Shown piece by piece: positions 1 to 12,603 of a DNA stretch of 64,000 nucleotides. The position numbers were made by a program, and so were the translations under genes. The stretch spans positions 1-64,000 of the forward strand of contig JBAKBP010004407.1 in NCBI GenBank assembly GCA_037953745.1, written 5' to 3'. This stretch comes from Lithodes maja (Eukaryota > Arthropoda > Malacostraca > Decapoda > Lithodidae). The notes beneath the pieces are model-generated. The model was given only the letters and a program-made list of their open reading frames with translations. It had not been told where the DNA came from and did no database searches. Numbering within the stretch: position 1 is the stretch's first letter; every line of letters starts with the position of its first letter.

Positions 1-2925
1 CCGATAGCACAGGCACTAGATCATTCATTGGGTAACCCTTGTGTGAGATAGCCGAGTGTGTGACGGTACCGAGAGCACAGGAGCTAGATCATTCATTGGG
101 TAACCCTGGTTTGGAGTAGCCAAGTGTGTGACGGTACCGAGAGCACAGGCGCTAGATCATTCATTTGGTAACCCTGGTGTGGAGTAGCCAAGTGTGTGAC
201 GGTACCGAAAGCACAGGCTCTAGTTCATTCATGGGGTAACCCTGGTGTGGAGTAGCCAAGTGTGTGACGGTACCGAGAGCACAGGCGCTAGATCATTCAT
301 TGGGTAACCCTGGTGTGAGGTAGCCAAGTGTGTGACGGTACCGAGAGCACAGGCGCTAGATCATTCATTGGGTAACCCTGGTGTGAGGTAGCCAAGTGTG
401 TGACGGTACCGAGAGCACAGGCGATAGATCATTCATTGGGTAACCCTGGTGTGGAGTAGCCAAGTGTGTGACGGTACCGACAGCACAGGCGCTAGATCAT
501 TCATTGGGTAACCTTTGTGTGGAGTAGCCAAGTGTGTGACGGTACCGAGAGCACAGCCGCTAGATCATTCATTGGGTAACCCTGGTGTGGAGTAGCCAAG
601 TGTGTGACGGTACCGAGAGCACAGGCGCTAGATCATTCATTGGGTAACCCTGGTGTGGAGTAGCCAAGTGTGTGACGGTACCGAGAGCACAGGCGCTAGA
701 TCATTCATTGGGTAACCCAGGTGTGGAGTAGCCAAGTGTGTGATGGTACCGAGAGCACAGGCGCTAGATCATTCATTGGGTAACCCTGGTGTGGAGTAGC
801 CAAGTGTGTGATGGTACCGAGAGCACAGGCGCTAGATCATTCATTGGGTAACCCTGGTGTGGAGTAGCCAAGTGTGTGACGGTACCGAGAGCACAGGCGC
901 TAGATCATTCATTGGGTAACCCTGGTGTGGAGTAGCCAAGTATGTGACGGTACCGAGAGCACAGGCGCTAGATCATTCATTGGGTAACCCAGGTGTGGAG
1001 TAGCCAAGTGTGTGACGGTACTGAGAGCACAGGCGCTAGATCATTCATTAGGTAACCCTGGTGTGGAGTAGCCAAGTGTGTGACGGTACCGAGAGCACAG
1101 GCGCTAGATCATTCATTGGGTGACCCTGGTGTGGAGAAGCCAAGTGTGTGACGGTACCGAGAGCACAGGTGCTAGATCATTCATTGGGTAACCCTGGTGT
1201 GGAGTAGCCAAGTGTGTGACGGTACCGAGAGCACAGGCGCTAGATCATTCATTGGGTAACCCTGGTGCGAGGTAGCCAAGTGTGTGACGGTACCGAGAGC
1301 ACAGGCGCTAGATCATTCATTGGGTAACCCTGGTGTGGAGTAGCCAAGTGTGTGACGGTACCGAGAGCACAGGCGCTAGATCATTCATTGGGTAACCATG
1401 GTGCAAGGTAGCCAAGTGTGTGACGATACCGAGAGCACAGGGTCTAAACCATTCATTGGGTAACCCTGGTGCGAGGTAGCCAAGTGTGTGACGGTACCGA
1501 GAGCAAAGGCGCTAGATCATTCATTGGGTAACCCTGGTGCGAGGTAGCCAAGTGTGTGACGGTACCGAGAGCACAGGCGCTAGATCATTCATTGGGTAAC
1601 CCTGGTGTGGAGTAGCCAAGTGTGTGACGGTACCGAGAGCACAGGCGCTAGATCATTCATTGGGTAACCCTGGTGCGAGGTAGCCAAGTGTGTGACGGTA
1701 CCGAGAGCACAGGCGCTAGATCATTCATTGGGTAACCCTGGTGTGGAGTAGCCAAGTGTGTGACAGTACCGAGAGCACAGGCGCTAGATCATTCATTGGA
1801 TAACCCTGGTGTGGAGTAGCCAAGTGTGTGACAGTACCGAGAGCACAGGCGCTAGATCATTCATTGGGTAACCCTGGTGTGGAGTAGCCAAGTGTGTGAC
1901 GGTACCGAGAGCACAGGTGCTAGGTCATCCATTGGTTAACCCTGGTGTGGAGTAGCCAAGTGTGTGACGGTACCGAGAGCACAGGCGCTAGATCATTTAT
2001 TGGGTAACCCTGGTGTGGAATAGCCAAGTGTGTGACGGTACCGAGAGCACAGGCGCAAGATCATTCATTGGGTAACCCTGGTGTGGAGTAGCCAAGTGTG
2101 TGACGGTACCGAGAGCACAGGCGCTAGATCATTCATTGGATCACCCTGGTGTGCAGTAGCCAAGTGTGTGACGGTACCGAGAGCACTGGCGCTAGATCAT
2201 TCATTGGGTAACCCTGGTGTGGAGTAGCCAAGTGTGTGACGGTACCGAGAGCACAGGTGCTAGATCATTTATTGGGTAACCCTGGTGTGGAGTAGCCAAG
2301 TGTATGATGGTACCGAGACCACAGGCGCTAGATCATTCATTGGGTAACCCTGGTGTGGAATAGCCAAGTGTGTGACGGTACCGAGAGCACAGGCGCTAGA
2401 TCATTCATTGGGTAACCCTGGTGTGGAGTAGCCAAATGTGTGACGGTACCAAGAGCACAGGCGCTAGATCATTCATTGGGTAACCCTAGTGAGGAATAGC
2501 CAAGTGTGTGATGGTACGGAGAGCACAGGCGCTAGATCATTCATTGGGTAACCCTGGTGTGGAGTAGCCAAGTGTGTGACGGTACCGAGAGCACAGGCGC
2601 TAGATCATTCATTGGATAACCCTGGTGTGGAGTAGCCAAGTGTGTGACTGTACCGATAGCACAGGCGCTAGATCATTCATTGGGTAACCCTGGTGTGGCG
2701 TAGCCAAGTGTGTGACGGTACCGAGAGCACAGGCACTAGATCATTCATTGGGTAACCCTGGTGTGGAGTAGCCAAGTGTGTGATGATACCGAGAGCACAG
2801 GCGCTAGATCATTCATTGGGTAACCCTGGTGTGGAGTAACCAAATGTGTGACGGTACCGAGAGCAGAGGCGCTAGATCATTCATTGGGTAACCCTGGTGT
2901 GGAGTAGCCAAGTGTGTGAGGGTAC
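1..2925 (+). repeat. 68-bp satellite array, about 43 units
   Basis: Head-to-tail copies of a 68-bp unit fill the stretch, each with GGTACC followed by GAGAGCACAGG and later CATTCATTGGGTAACCC. Units differ by one to a few substitutions, with frequent GTGTGGAG versus GTGCGAGG variants. There are no spacers and no open frame. The array begins before the window and is cut at a GTAC by the LTR of E1. The same satellite reappears inverted at 11850. Confidence 0.97.
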
Positions 2926-4733
2926 TGTGACGCACCCAGTGTGTGGCAACGCAACCTGATTGTACTCCTTGGTACTCCACTGTACCGCCACGGTACCGCG
3001 CTGTACCGTGCTGGCTGCTTATATTGAGTGTGACAACGTATAACTATGTTCTTTGTATCTCTGCAAAGGTCTCGTCATGTGCTAACCAGTGGTGGGTTTT
3101 GTTTTAAGCCATGTCGAGACCTTCCATTTAATATGCAGTATCAATAGAGAAGTTGATAGATAAGACAATAGGAATTCAGAGAGAGAGAGTGAGTTAGTCT
3201 TCAGAGCGAGAGGGTAGCAGCGCGCCGCGCTGCCGGGGGGGTGGTTGCCAGACGTATGGACTGGTTGGCAGCCTTGCGCTTATAGCTAGGCGCGACAGGG
3301 TTGGTAGTCCATTGCCGCCTGCCTATGCTGCCTGGGCTGCCCATGTTGTCGTACTGCACATTGCCTGGAGGCTCGCTGTGTGCTCTATGACCAGGTTGCC
3401 TAGAACCTTTGAGATTCTAACATCCCTTGCCCTCTCTCCCAACTTCTCACGGTTGCACTCTTTCTCTCTGACGACATTACTCTCATTTCATTCTTCTCTC
3501 TATTTAAATGCATAACCTTCCCTTGAGGTCCTAAAGGAGTTTCAGCACTCACCTCTCGTATTACTCTTAGGACAAGCATATATTTACATGTATTAGATTT
3601 AAGGGGTTAATGTGAACAGCGATCTTCTTGATGAGGATAGTTGGTGAACGTTCTACATGTTCACGAGTTATATGCCCAGCTCATCATCCAATTTGTGACT
3701 AGACTAGTGCCATGTGTAAGAGCCCGACCATGCCCAGGAGTTGTCTGTAGAGGGGCGAGGACTTAGCCTTGATTTGCCTACCGAGCCAGGAGCGAGTGCA
3801 GTACCAGAGACTACAGCTCGCTCGTAGTGCCGGTATAGTAGAGTAACGTAATTTATCTGTCCTTGTGTTCTCTACAGTCTTTTCCTGGGTTCTCGCTTTC
3901 GGTGCTGGGACTCGTTGTTCCTGTGACTTGGCCTGCTAGCTAGAACACATGGGGATGATGAGTGGGTTATATCTTTATTTTACTATGCATTGCAGCTCTC
4001 TTTAAGTTTATGTATGTAACACTTTACAATACACATTACTCACACACAAGACAACACTATTAATACTTTCATGTATCAATTAACTGCACTGTCGTTTTGC
4101 TGCTGTGTCCGGAGTTCTGTTGCGTAGGGCGCATACGGACTCAGAGGGGAGACAGAGTGAGAGAAGCGAAGTAGCCTATGCGGTAGTAGGCTACCGGCGC
4201 AGTACTGTTGCCTGCAACCTTTTAGTTATTCCAAGTATAGATTCATTATTATAATAAGTGACTACTATTTATGTTCCTTCCATGTGTATTATTAGGTATC
4301 TACTGGATCATGAACATCTTGTATGCTACATGCTAGTGCATGTTAGTAGGGGACAGTTATTCTAGTGCACGCGCTTTCAAGTAGGCGTGTACATTTGTCA
4401 TTTAGCATTTCACTGTCATACCTTTAGCCTGCTTCTATTCTACATTATTAGAGGCTTAATATTAACGTAGTTTCTTGAGTATTGCATTTCTTTAGTCATA
4501 ACGTAACCTATAAATGTCTGAGGGAGTTTAGCCTCATAGCCTACCCCTGTTGTACACTTTCGCCGAGTTAAGGTACCTCGTTACCATAGACGATAACTCT
4601 GTAGGGCGTTGGTGCTTTTGTTGTCTGGAGCATATAGTATTTGGGACTGGAATCGAGCGTGTCGTTGTCACATAAGCCATTTCTGTCCTACGATCAAGAA
4701 TCCCGAATATGTATTGCCGATCCAGCCGTAACA
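2926..4733 (+). repeat. 5' LTR of E1 (1808 bp)
   Basis: Starts TGTGACGCACCC and ends CCGTAACA (TG...CA). Boundaries are fixed by comparison with the E3 3' LTR, whose end is followed by unrelated DNA. It contains a stem-loop near its start, a GA-rich run, and a TATA-like TATTTAAATG near 3500 that could mark the promoter. No transcription start can be assigned. Confidence 0.94.
3066..3123 (+). other. Conserved LTR stem-loop, family A type
   Basis: Arms AAGGTCTCGTCATG and CATGTCGAGACCTT form a 14-bp stem with one mismatch; GCT/AGC can extend it inside. The loop holds CCAGTGGTGGGTTTTGTTTT. The same structure lies at 10486-10543, 14216-14273 (minus), 21643-21700 (minus), 34266-34323 and 43586-43643, about 140 bp into each LTR. 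Family B LTRs carry the same kind of loop with different but complementary stems. Function unknown. Confidence 0.7.
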
Positions 4734-4736
4734 AAA

Positions 4737-4748
4737 TGGCGACCTTGC
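4737..4748 (+). promoter_or_regulatory. Primer binding site of E1
   Basis: TGGCGACCTTGC lies three bases after the 5' LTR. It would pair with a tRNA 3' end of the form AAGGTCGCCA. The same site occurs in E2 (20040-20051, minus) and E3 (37735-37746), and the first ten bases recur in the second family at 62708. The tRNA was not identified. Confidence 0.75.
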
Positions 4749-4976
4749 ACAAGATTCAGTAGTATCCTATCACATGTTTTTTGGAGAACTATTCTATGCT
4801 ACCTAGTAGAGCTGGCTAGAATTTTCTTGCATATTGGAGGAATTTTTATTGTGTCATTATTGTATTGGTGGACTTGCAGATTGTTTCGTTGGGGGTGTCT
4901 AGAGTAGAGTCATTCAAGCATCTTTAACATTTTGTGAGTCGAGACTGCAATTAGTAATAAGCACTTCTTTTTTTTT

Positions 4977-5665
4977 ATGAACAGCAATTGTATAACCAGC
5001 ACTATGTCTAATGACTCATCATTTACGGGGGAGGATAACACGGTACAGCCTAGTAACCAGCAAGTACAACAGATGTTTAGGGAGGGGAGTGTTATAAGTG
5101 GAGAGAGGGATGCCCGGGCATTTTTGCAGACACCTTTGACCGAACAGCGCCTGCAGGCTATTGATTGTTACGGTCTTCGCTGTTTAGCCACGGTTTTGGG
5201 GCGGGACTGTCCTGACAGTTGGCCCAAGAAGAATTTGGTGGCATGTTTGTTGGGTGATGGCGATGGGGCGGTGGGTGGAGTGGGGTCTTGGGGGGTTCCC
5301 TCCAAGCCTCCATTCCACTCTACCCCTGAGCTGGGCCCTCAGCCAGCGAGTCTTAGCACGAAGGAGGGTTCTCAAGGGCAAGCTGGCTTACCCGTAAACA
5401 CGTCTCGGTGTGGATCCCCCATTTTGTGCTCTCCCCCCCAGGCCTGTCTCCTGAGATGTTATTTCAGCTAGAACTAGCTAAGTTTAAGCTGCAGGAGACT
5501 CAGATACAACAGGCTAGTATAGAACGCATAGAGGTTGCTAGAATCCAAGCCAATCAGGATGCAACCAGGTACCAGGCTGAAATGGATGTCGAGAAGTCTA
5601 GAGTAGAGACCACGGGCGTCATCTCGGTGGTGGGCACCGGGTTACAGACTCACTTTCGCATTTAA
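4977..5665 (+). pseudogene. E1 gag, N-terminal part, frameshifted
   Basis: Structural polyprotein start. The open frame runs 4977-5471 and resumes in another frame at 5408-5665. It matches residues 1 to about 220 of the E2 protein: acidic N-terminus, a possible SAP-like helix-turn-helix segment (DCYGLRCLATVLG...KKNLVACLL), then a glutamine-rich coiled coil. Frame is lost at a C run near 5442 (7 C against 8 in E2) and at a G run near 5614. Either the first ATG or one nine codons later could be the start. Confidence 0.85.
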
Positions 5666-5812
5666 TTAAGTTAGTACCCGCATTTGATGAGACAGCAGTG
5701 ACTGAGTTTTTTGCTCGTTTCGAAAAGAAGTGTCGTGAGTATGACTGGCCGGAGGTTAAATGGGCAGCATTAGTTTCATCACGTCTAGTGGGTAAGGGGT
5801 TGAAAGCCTACG

Positions 5813-8800
5813 ATGCACTGTCACTGGACGAGAGTGTCGGTATGGACTGGTGAAGGAGGCTGTGCTCCGGGCCTACGAACTGCAACCCGAACTTATAGAT
5901 TGAAGTTCCGTGGCGTGAATAAGAAGAGCGACGTCAGTTTTATGGAGCACGCACGGGACTTAACAGATGCAGGTAATAACTGGTTTCGGTCCGAGCACGC
6001 AGAGTCGGCTGAGGAAAATAAGCAACTTTTCTATCTGGAACAGTTTTACAAATGTACTGGAACCGATCTAATGCTGAACATTAAGGAAAAATGTCCCAAG
6101 ACAGTAGAAGAGGCTGCCAAGATGGCAGACTTTAGATTATCATTGATTCGTGGTTGCGGTGCCGCTCAGAGGGCTGAGTCAGGGCAGAAGGGGCGCTATA
6201 CCCCACCCACCAGAGTTTTCGATAATAACAAATCCTATGACGCACATAACCACACTAAATGCATTGCACCTAATAACACCTACAAACACAAGCCTCTCCC
6301 GTTTACTAAAGGTCAGGCCCCTTCTTCGCCCGCACAAGGGAAGAAGCCCATTGGGGATGTGAAATGTTACAAATGTCAGAAGCTAGGCCATTATTCACGT
6401 GAGTGCCCTAGTAACACTCCCGCTAAGCCGGTGTCATTGGTTCACAGTATCGGTGTGTCTCTGAAGGCTGCAGCAACTGCCCGGGGTAGGTTGTCAGCAG
6501 CTGAGGCACACGCGGTAAAGAAGCGTACGGAAGGCTCGACACCTGTCCGGGACACTTTCTGTAGCCATCGGGGGCACGGGTTTGTGAGCTGGGGGAGTGA
6601 ACTACGGAGGGTTGACTTGCTGAGGGATACGGGGGCTTCGCAAACTTTGTTGAGGAACTTCACAGGGAAACCGATAAATGCGGCCAGAGTTGTTGTGGTG
6701 CAGGGTATAAATGCTACGAGGTCATACCCACTTGTGAGGTTGGAGTTGAGAGTGGGAGAGGTGTGCAGGGAGCTGGATGTAGGGATCGTTGAGTGTTTGC
6801 CAGTTGAGGGCGTCGACCTTCTTCTCGGCAACGACTTTGCGGTGCCCACTTCCGGGACTCCACCCTTAGTCGTTGCCGAGAGGGCGGCCGACGTGGATGG
6901 TGAGAATCGGGAATGGGTTGGGAGGTGCCAACAGGATGAGATGGCCTGTGTGGTAACCCGATCTCGCTCTGCGGCTCCTGCACAGCCTAGCACTCAACCT
7001 CGGGGACAGTGGAGGAAGGATCAGGAGAAGGTTGCTAAGGGCAGGAAAAGGGACATTGATTCTGCTGCACTTCTCGGTGATTCGGTACTTGGACCTATAA
7101 TAAACACGGGAGTTGACTCTGGCCCAGATATGGTGTGTAACAAGGCAGAGTTGGGTAAGACTTCGCGTGAGGCAAGAGCTGTAGCGAGAGCCACTAAGGC
7201 AGTAGAACCTACTAGCCGGGGTAATGTCTTATTACAAAACCATCTTGATGCATTGACACCCAGGGACATTAGTGAGCAGCAGCTGCAAGACGCTAGCCTA
7301 GCTCGTTATAGCAATGGTGCCATAGAGTTGGAGGAAGATGGGGATGCGAAGCCGGGAGATTTCTTTAGGCTCAACAGGATATTGTACCGCAGATTTCTAG
7401 ACCCCAAATCGAAGTGGGAGGGCGGTGCGAGGGTAGTAGACCAGGTGGTTGTTCCAAATAAGTATAGAGAGTCCTTATTGTGTCTGGCGCATGATGTGCC
7501 GGTGGCGGGTCATTTGGGGGTAACAAAAACATTGGCGGCATTGGGCAGGTTTTTCTGGTGGCCTGGGGTCAAGGCTGATGTCTGTGCATGGGTGGCTGGG
7601 TGTGCGACCTGCCAGACAACGGGGAAGCCTAACCAGACAATCCCGAAGGCACCTTTGTTTCCCATACCTGTCACCGGGCCTCCGTTCAGCAAAGTTGTAG
7701 TAGATTTGGTTGGCCCTTTCCCACCTACTAGTAGTGGCAATAAATTCCTGTTGACAATCATGGATGTGGCTACGAGATACCCGGACGCATACCCCATGAG
7801 AAACGGCTCGGCAAAGGCAGTTGTTAAAAACTTATTATTGTTCTGTTCCCGTTATGGATTTCCACGTGAGGTGCAGTCAGACCAGGGGAGCAATTTTACA
7901 TCCAAATTGTTCAAGCAAACCCTTCAGTTGCACGGTATATGTTCTGTAGTGTCGTCGGCCTACCATCCCGAGAGTCAGGGAGTCTTGGAGCGGTGGCACT
8001 CGACCCTGAAGAGTATGCTACGCTGTTACTGTGCAGAACATGACACTGATTGGGATTTGGGTCTGCCGTATGTTCTGTTCGCTGCACGTGAAGTCCCAGG
8101 AGAGAGCCTGGGGTTCAGTCCAAATCAACTAGTCTTTGGCCATAATGTGAGGGGACCTTTAAGTATGGTGAAAGAGATCTGGGAGGGCGAAGAGAAGCCG
8201 GGGTCTGTACTTAAATATATCCTTGAGAGCCGGGAGAGACTTATAGGTTGCATGGCAGCGGCAGGTAATAACTTGGTTAATGCACAGGCGGTCATGAAGC
8301 ACCAGTATGACGCCAAGGTGAAGCTTCGGGAGTTTTCGGTGGGTCAGGAGGTAATGTTGCTTTTACCTTTGCCTGGACACCCCCTTTCTGCCAAGTTTAT
8401 TGGGCCGTATGTGGTGGCTAAGAAACTGTCCGACCTTGATTATCTCGTTGCAACACCTGACCGTAGAAAAAAACATCAGTTATGTCATGTTAACCTCATG
8501 AAAGAGTATGTGAGACGCCCCTCAGAGCCTCTCACTGTCCCTGTGCTGGCCTGCAGCGGCCAGGGTGGAGAAGGAGGTGGGGACAGTCATGCTGCTGAGG
8601 AGGATAGCTGGGACTGTGTCATTTCCGCGGAACAGTGGGCGGGGAATACTGAACAAGAGGCTAGGCAAGCTGTAAGTCACCTGCCTGAGCACCAGGGTGC
8701 TGCTGTCCTAGGCCTGTTCAGGTCATACCCCTCTGTTTTCGCCGAACACCCAGGTCTCACTACTCAGGTAACGCACGACGTGGACGTCGGTGATAATGTG

Positions 8801-9433
8801 CCCTTCAAGTCAGTGCCCTACCGTGTGCCCCCGGTAAAGTTGCCAGCTTTACGGGAGGAGTTAAAGTACATGGTTGAGAGAGGGATGATCACTGAAGGTT
8901 ATGTGAAGTGGACATCACCCGTCACGTTGCAGCCAAAACCTGACGGCAAGGTGCGGTTCTGCATAGATTTTCGTAGGCTAAATGGCTTGACCACTACCAA
9001 CCCTTACCCTTTGCCTCGAGTTGACGACAGCGTGGACAAGATAGGGAATGCAAAGTACCTTACTAAAATTGATCTTGTAAAAGGCTACTGGCAAGTACCC
9101 CTGTCGGACCGAGCTAAGCAAGTTTGTGGTTTTGTGGTAGATGGCAAGACCTACCAATGTAACGTAATGCCTTATGGGCTTAAGAACGCACCTGCCACGT
9201 TTCAGAACCTGATGAACGATATTTGTGACGAAATCCCTAACTGCACGGTCTACCTTGATGACGTGATAGTGTATGGTGACAATTTTGAAAATCACCTAAG
9301 GCACTTAGAGACCCTGTTTGGGAAGTTGCACGATGCTGGGCTGGTGGTGAACCTGAGGAAGTGCGAGTTTGTAAAGGCTACTGTGCAGTATCTTGGCTTC
9401 GTGGTCGGGTTAGGCCGGGTGTGCCCCCCCTGA
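5813..9433 (+). pseudogene. E1 gag-pol main part: capsid, zinc knuckle, protease, integrase, RT
   Basis: The true frame is entered only after two small indels near 5836 and 5889, so the apparent start at 5813 is an artefact. From there it encodes the SCAN-like capsid end, a CCHC knuckle (CYKCQKLGHYSREC), protease (DTGAS), an integrase HHCC finger, the integrase D,D,E core, a GPY/F-like segment, and RT with YLDD. It breaks at a C run near 9430 (7 C, against 8 in E2 and E3). Otherwise it is almost identical to E2. Confidence 0.9.
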
Positions 9434-10065
9434 GCAAGATACAGGCTATCAATATGTTTCCCAGGCCCACCACTAAGCGCCAGGTCATGCGGTTCCTAGG
9501 TATGATAGGCTATTATAGGCGCTTCATCCGGGGATACTCTACTGTCTTAGCACCGTTAACTGATCTACTGTCGAAGTCAGTGAAGTTCTGTTGGGCTGCG
9601 GAGTGTCAGAGGGCTTTCGACCTAGTCAAGCACCTGCTGTGTACACATCCGATTTTGAGAGCCCCAGACTTCTCCAGGAGTTTTCAGCTGGCGACTGATG
9701 CCAGCGGTGTGGGTGCCGGGGCAGTGTTACTGCAGACTGATTCCGAGGGCTTGGAACACCCAGTGAGCTTCTTTTCTCGCAAGTTTAATTCGGCACAAAG
9801 GAATTACTCGACTATAGAGAAGGAGCTTCTTGCTATCGTTTTGTCGCTCAAACATTTCGAAGTTTATGTTCCAGCCTACGGCCCGGTAGTGACGATTTAT
9901 ACGGACCATCATCCCTTGAAATTCCTAAATCAGTTTCACAATCGGAATATGCGGTTGACCAGGTGGTCCCTAATGCTCCAAGAGTATAATCTCAACATTC
10001 AGCATATTGCCGGGAGTGAGAACGTGATAGCAGATTGTCTATCAAGGGTTGATGATCCAGGATAG
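9361..10065 (+). pseudogene. E1 pol C-terminus: end of RT and RNase H
   Basis: The genuine reading begins about 9431, after the C-run frameshift, and overlaps the previous frame. RNase H landmarks in order are TDAS, IEKELLA and YTDHHPLKF, matching the three acidic catalytic positions of Ty3/gypsy RNase H. The stop at 10063-10065 is shared with E2 and E3. No envelope or other frame follows before the 3' LTR. Confidence 0.9.
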
Positions 10066-10334
10066 TCGTGCACGGTGTGTGGGTTGAGCAGGAGTAAAAT
10101 TAGGCTATCATAACGCCGTCCAAAAAGATTATAAAACAATAAAATAAACGAGAAATTTTTTTTTAGTTTTGTAAGTCTTTATTGTTGTAGCATGATGCAT
10201 GCGATATTGTGTTTTATGTATAATTCACACTTCAGTTGTTGTGCACCTTTTGCAATTAGTGGCAGCTAAGGGTAGCAGGTCGGTTGGTTGCCTGTCAGAT
10301 TTTGATAATGCTTCTAAGGTCGATTATCTAAAAT

Positions 10335-10345
10335 CTTGGGGGGGC
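10335..10345 (+). promoter_or_regulatory. Polypurine tract of E1
   Basis: A G run (CTTGGGGGGGC) abuts the 3' LTR and is also found at the equivalent place in E2 (14425-14435, minus) and E3 (43437-43447). This is the expected plus-strand primer position. Confidence 0.7.
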
Positions 10346-11849
10346 TGTGACGCACCCAGTGTGTGGCAACGCAACCTGATTGTACTCCTTGGTACTCCAC
10401 TGTACCGCCACGGTACTGCGCTGTACCGTGCTGGCTGCTTATATTGAGTGTGACAACTTATAACTATGTTCTTTGTAACTCTGCAAAGGTCTCGTCATGT
10501 GCTAACCAGTGGTGGGTTTTGTTTTAAGCCATGTCGAGACCTTCCATTTAATATGTAGTATCAATAGAGAAGTTGATAGATAAGACAATAGGAATTCAGA
10601 GAGAGAGAGTGAGTTAGTCTTCAGAGCGAGAGGGTAGCAGCGCGCCGCGCTGCCGGGGGGGTGGTTGCCAGACGTATGGACTGGTTGGCAGCCTTGCGCT
10701 TATAGCTAGGCGCGACAGGGTTGGTAGTCCATTGCCGCCTGCCTATGCTGCCTGGGCTGCCCATGTTGTCGTACTGCACATTGCCTGGAGGCTCGCTGTG
10801 TGCTCTATGACCAGGTTGCCTAGAACCTTTGAGATTCTAACATCCCTTGCCCTCTCTCCCAACTTCTCACGGTTGCACTCTTTCTCTCTGACGACATTAC
10901 TCTCATTTCATTCTTCTCTCTATTTAAATGCATAACCTTCCCTTGAGGTCCTAAAGGAGTTTCAGCACTCCCCTCTCGTATTACTCTTAGGACAAGCATA
11001 TATTTACATGTATTAGATTTAAGGGGTTAATGTGAACAGCGATCTTCTTGATGAGGATAGTTGGTGAACGTTCTACATGTTCACGAGTTATATGCCCAGC
11101 TCATCATCCAATTTGTGACTAGACTAGTGCCATGTGTAAGAGCCCGACCATGCCCAGGAGTTGTCTGTAGAGGGGCGAGGACTTAGCCTTGATTTGCCTA
11201 CCGAGCCAGGAGCGAGTGCAGTACCAGAGACTACAGCTCGCTCGTAGTGCCGGTATAGTAGAGTAACGTAATTTATCTGTCCTTGTGTTCTCTACAGTCT
11301 TTTCCTGGGTTCTCGCTTTCGGTGCTGGGACTCGTTGTTCCTGTGACTTGGCCTGCTAGCTAGAACACATGGGGATGATGAGTGGGTTATATCTTTATTT
11401 TACTATGCATTGCAGCTCTCTTTAAGTTTATGTATGTAACACTTTACAATACACATTACTCACACACAAGACAACACTATTAATACTTTCATGTATCAAT
11501 TAACTGCACTGTCGTTTTGCTGCTGTGTCCGGAGTTCTGTTGCGTAGGGCGCATACGGACTCAGAGGGGAGACAGAGTGAGAGAAGCGAAGTAGCCTATG
11601 CGGTAGTAGGCTACCGGCGCAGTACTGTTGCCTGCAACCTTTTAGTTATTCCAAGTATAGATTCATTATTATAATAAGTGACTACTATTTATGTTCCTTC
11701 CATGTGTATTATTAGGTATCTACTGGATCATGAACATCTTGTATGCTACATGCTAGTGCATGTTAGTAGGGGACAGTTATTCTAGTGCACGCGCTTTCAA
11801 GTAGGCGTGTACATTTGTCATTTAGCATTTCACTGTCATACCTTTAGCC
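10346..11849 (+). repeat. 3' LTR of E1, truncated
   Basis: Collinear with the 5' LTR from TGTGACGCACCC to CATACCTTTAGCC; the last 300 bp or so are absent. The break joins directly to the inverted satellite one base before a GGTACC. Differences from the 5' LTR are few (for example ACCGCGCTG/ACTGCGCTG and CGTATAAC/CTTATAAC). Confidence 0.93.
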
Positions 11850-12603
11850 CGGTACCGTCACACACTTGGCTACTCCACACCAGGGTTACACAATGAATGA
11901 TCTAGCCTCTCTGTTCTTGGTACCGTCACACACTTGGCTACTCCACACCAGGGTTACCCAATGAATGATCTAGCGCCTGTGCTCTCGGTACCGTCACACA
12001 CTTGGCTACTCCACACCAGGGTTACCCAATGAATGATCTAGCGCCTGTGCTCTCGGTACCGTCACAAACTAGGATACTCCACACCAGGGTTACCCAATGA
12101 ATGATCTAGCGTCTGTGCTCTCGGTACCGTCACACACTTGGCTACGCCACACCAGGGTTACCCAATGAATGATCTAGCGCCTGTGCTCTCGGTACAGTCA
12201 CACACTTGGCTACTCCACACCAGGGTTATCCAATGAATGATCTAGCGCCTGTGCTCTCGGTACCGTCACACACTTGGCTACTCCACACCAGGGTTGCCCA
12301 ATGAATGATCTAGCGCCTGTTGTCTCTGTACCGTCACACACTTGGCTACTCCACACCAGGGTTACCCAATGAATGATCTAGCGCCTGTGCTCTCGGTACC
12401 GTCACTCACTTGCCTACTCCACACCAGGGTTACCCAATGAATGATCTAGCGCCTGTGCTCTCGGTACCGTCACACACTTGGCTACTCCACACAAGGGTTA
12501 CCCAATGAATGATCTAGCGCCTGTGCTCTCGGTACCGTCACTCACTTGCCTACTCCACACCAGGGTTACCCAATGAATGATCTAGCGCCTGTTCTCTCGG
12601 TAC
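11850..12603 (-). repeat. 68-bp satellite, inverted, about 11 units
   Basis: Reverse complement of the satellite at 1-2925. It starts at CGGTACC and ends at GTAC directly before the 3' LTR of E2. Units vary slightly. Confidence 0.96.

Larger units (their letters stand above)
2926..11849 (+). mobile_element. E1: Gmr1-like Ty3/gypsy LTR retrotransposon, 3' truncated
   Basis: The element has a 5' LTR (2926-4733), primer site, gag-pol remains and a 3' LTR (from 10346) that stops about 300 bp early where inverted satellite begins. Pol order is protease, integrase, RT, RNase H, the Gmr1-like order. By eye the two LTRs differ at about five positions over 1.5 kb, suggesting a young insertion. It sits in the satellite at a GTAC; the 3' flank is lost. 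The coding region has several one-base indels. Confidence 0.93.

Noticed and set aside
1..68. Hammerhead ribozyme in the 68-bp satellite unit
   Set aside because: No CUGAUGA or GAAA core words in either strand of the unit.
1..2925. Possible CRISPR-like array
   Set aside because: The units are contiguous with no variable spacers; it is a satellite in eukaryotic DNA.
3312..3515. A 67-codon frame found in every family A LTR
   Set aside because: It is preserved only because the LTRs are nearly identical; no domain, no start context, and it ends in LTR promoter-like sequence.
4641..4907. An 88-codon hydrophobic frame across the LTR/leader boundary of E1, E2 and E3
   Set aside because: It crosses the primer site and LTR edge and is unsupported by homology; probably chance.
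10066..10345. Envelope or accessory gene after pol
   Set aside because: Only about 280 bp separate the stop codon from the 3' LTR and there is no conserved frame, so these are not env-bearing elements.
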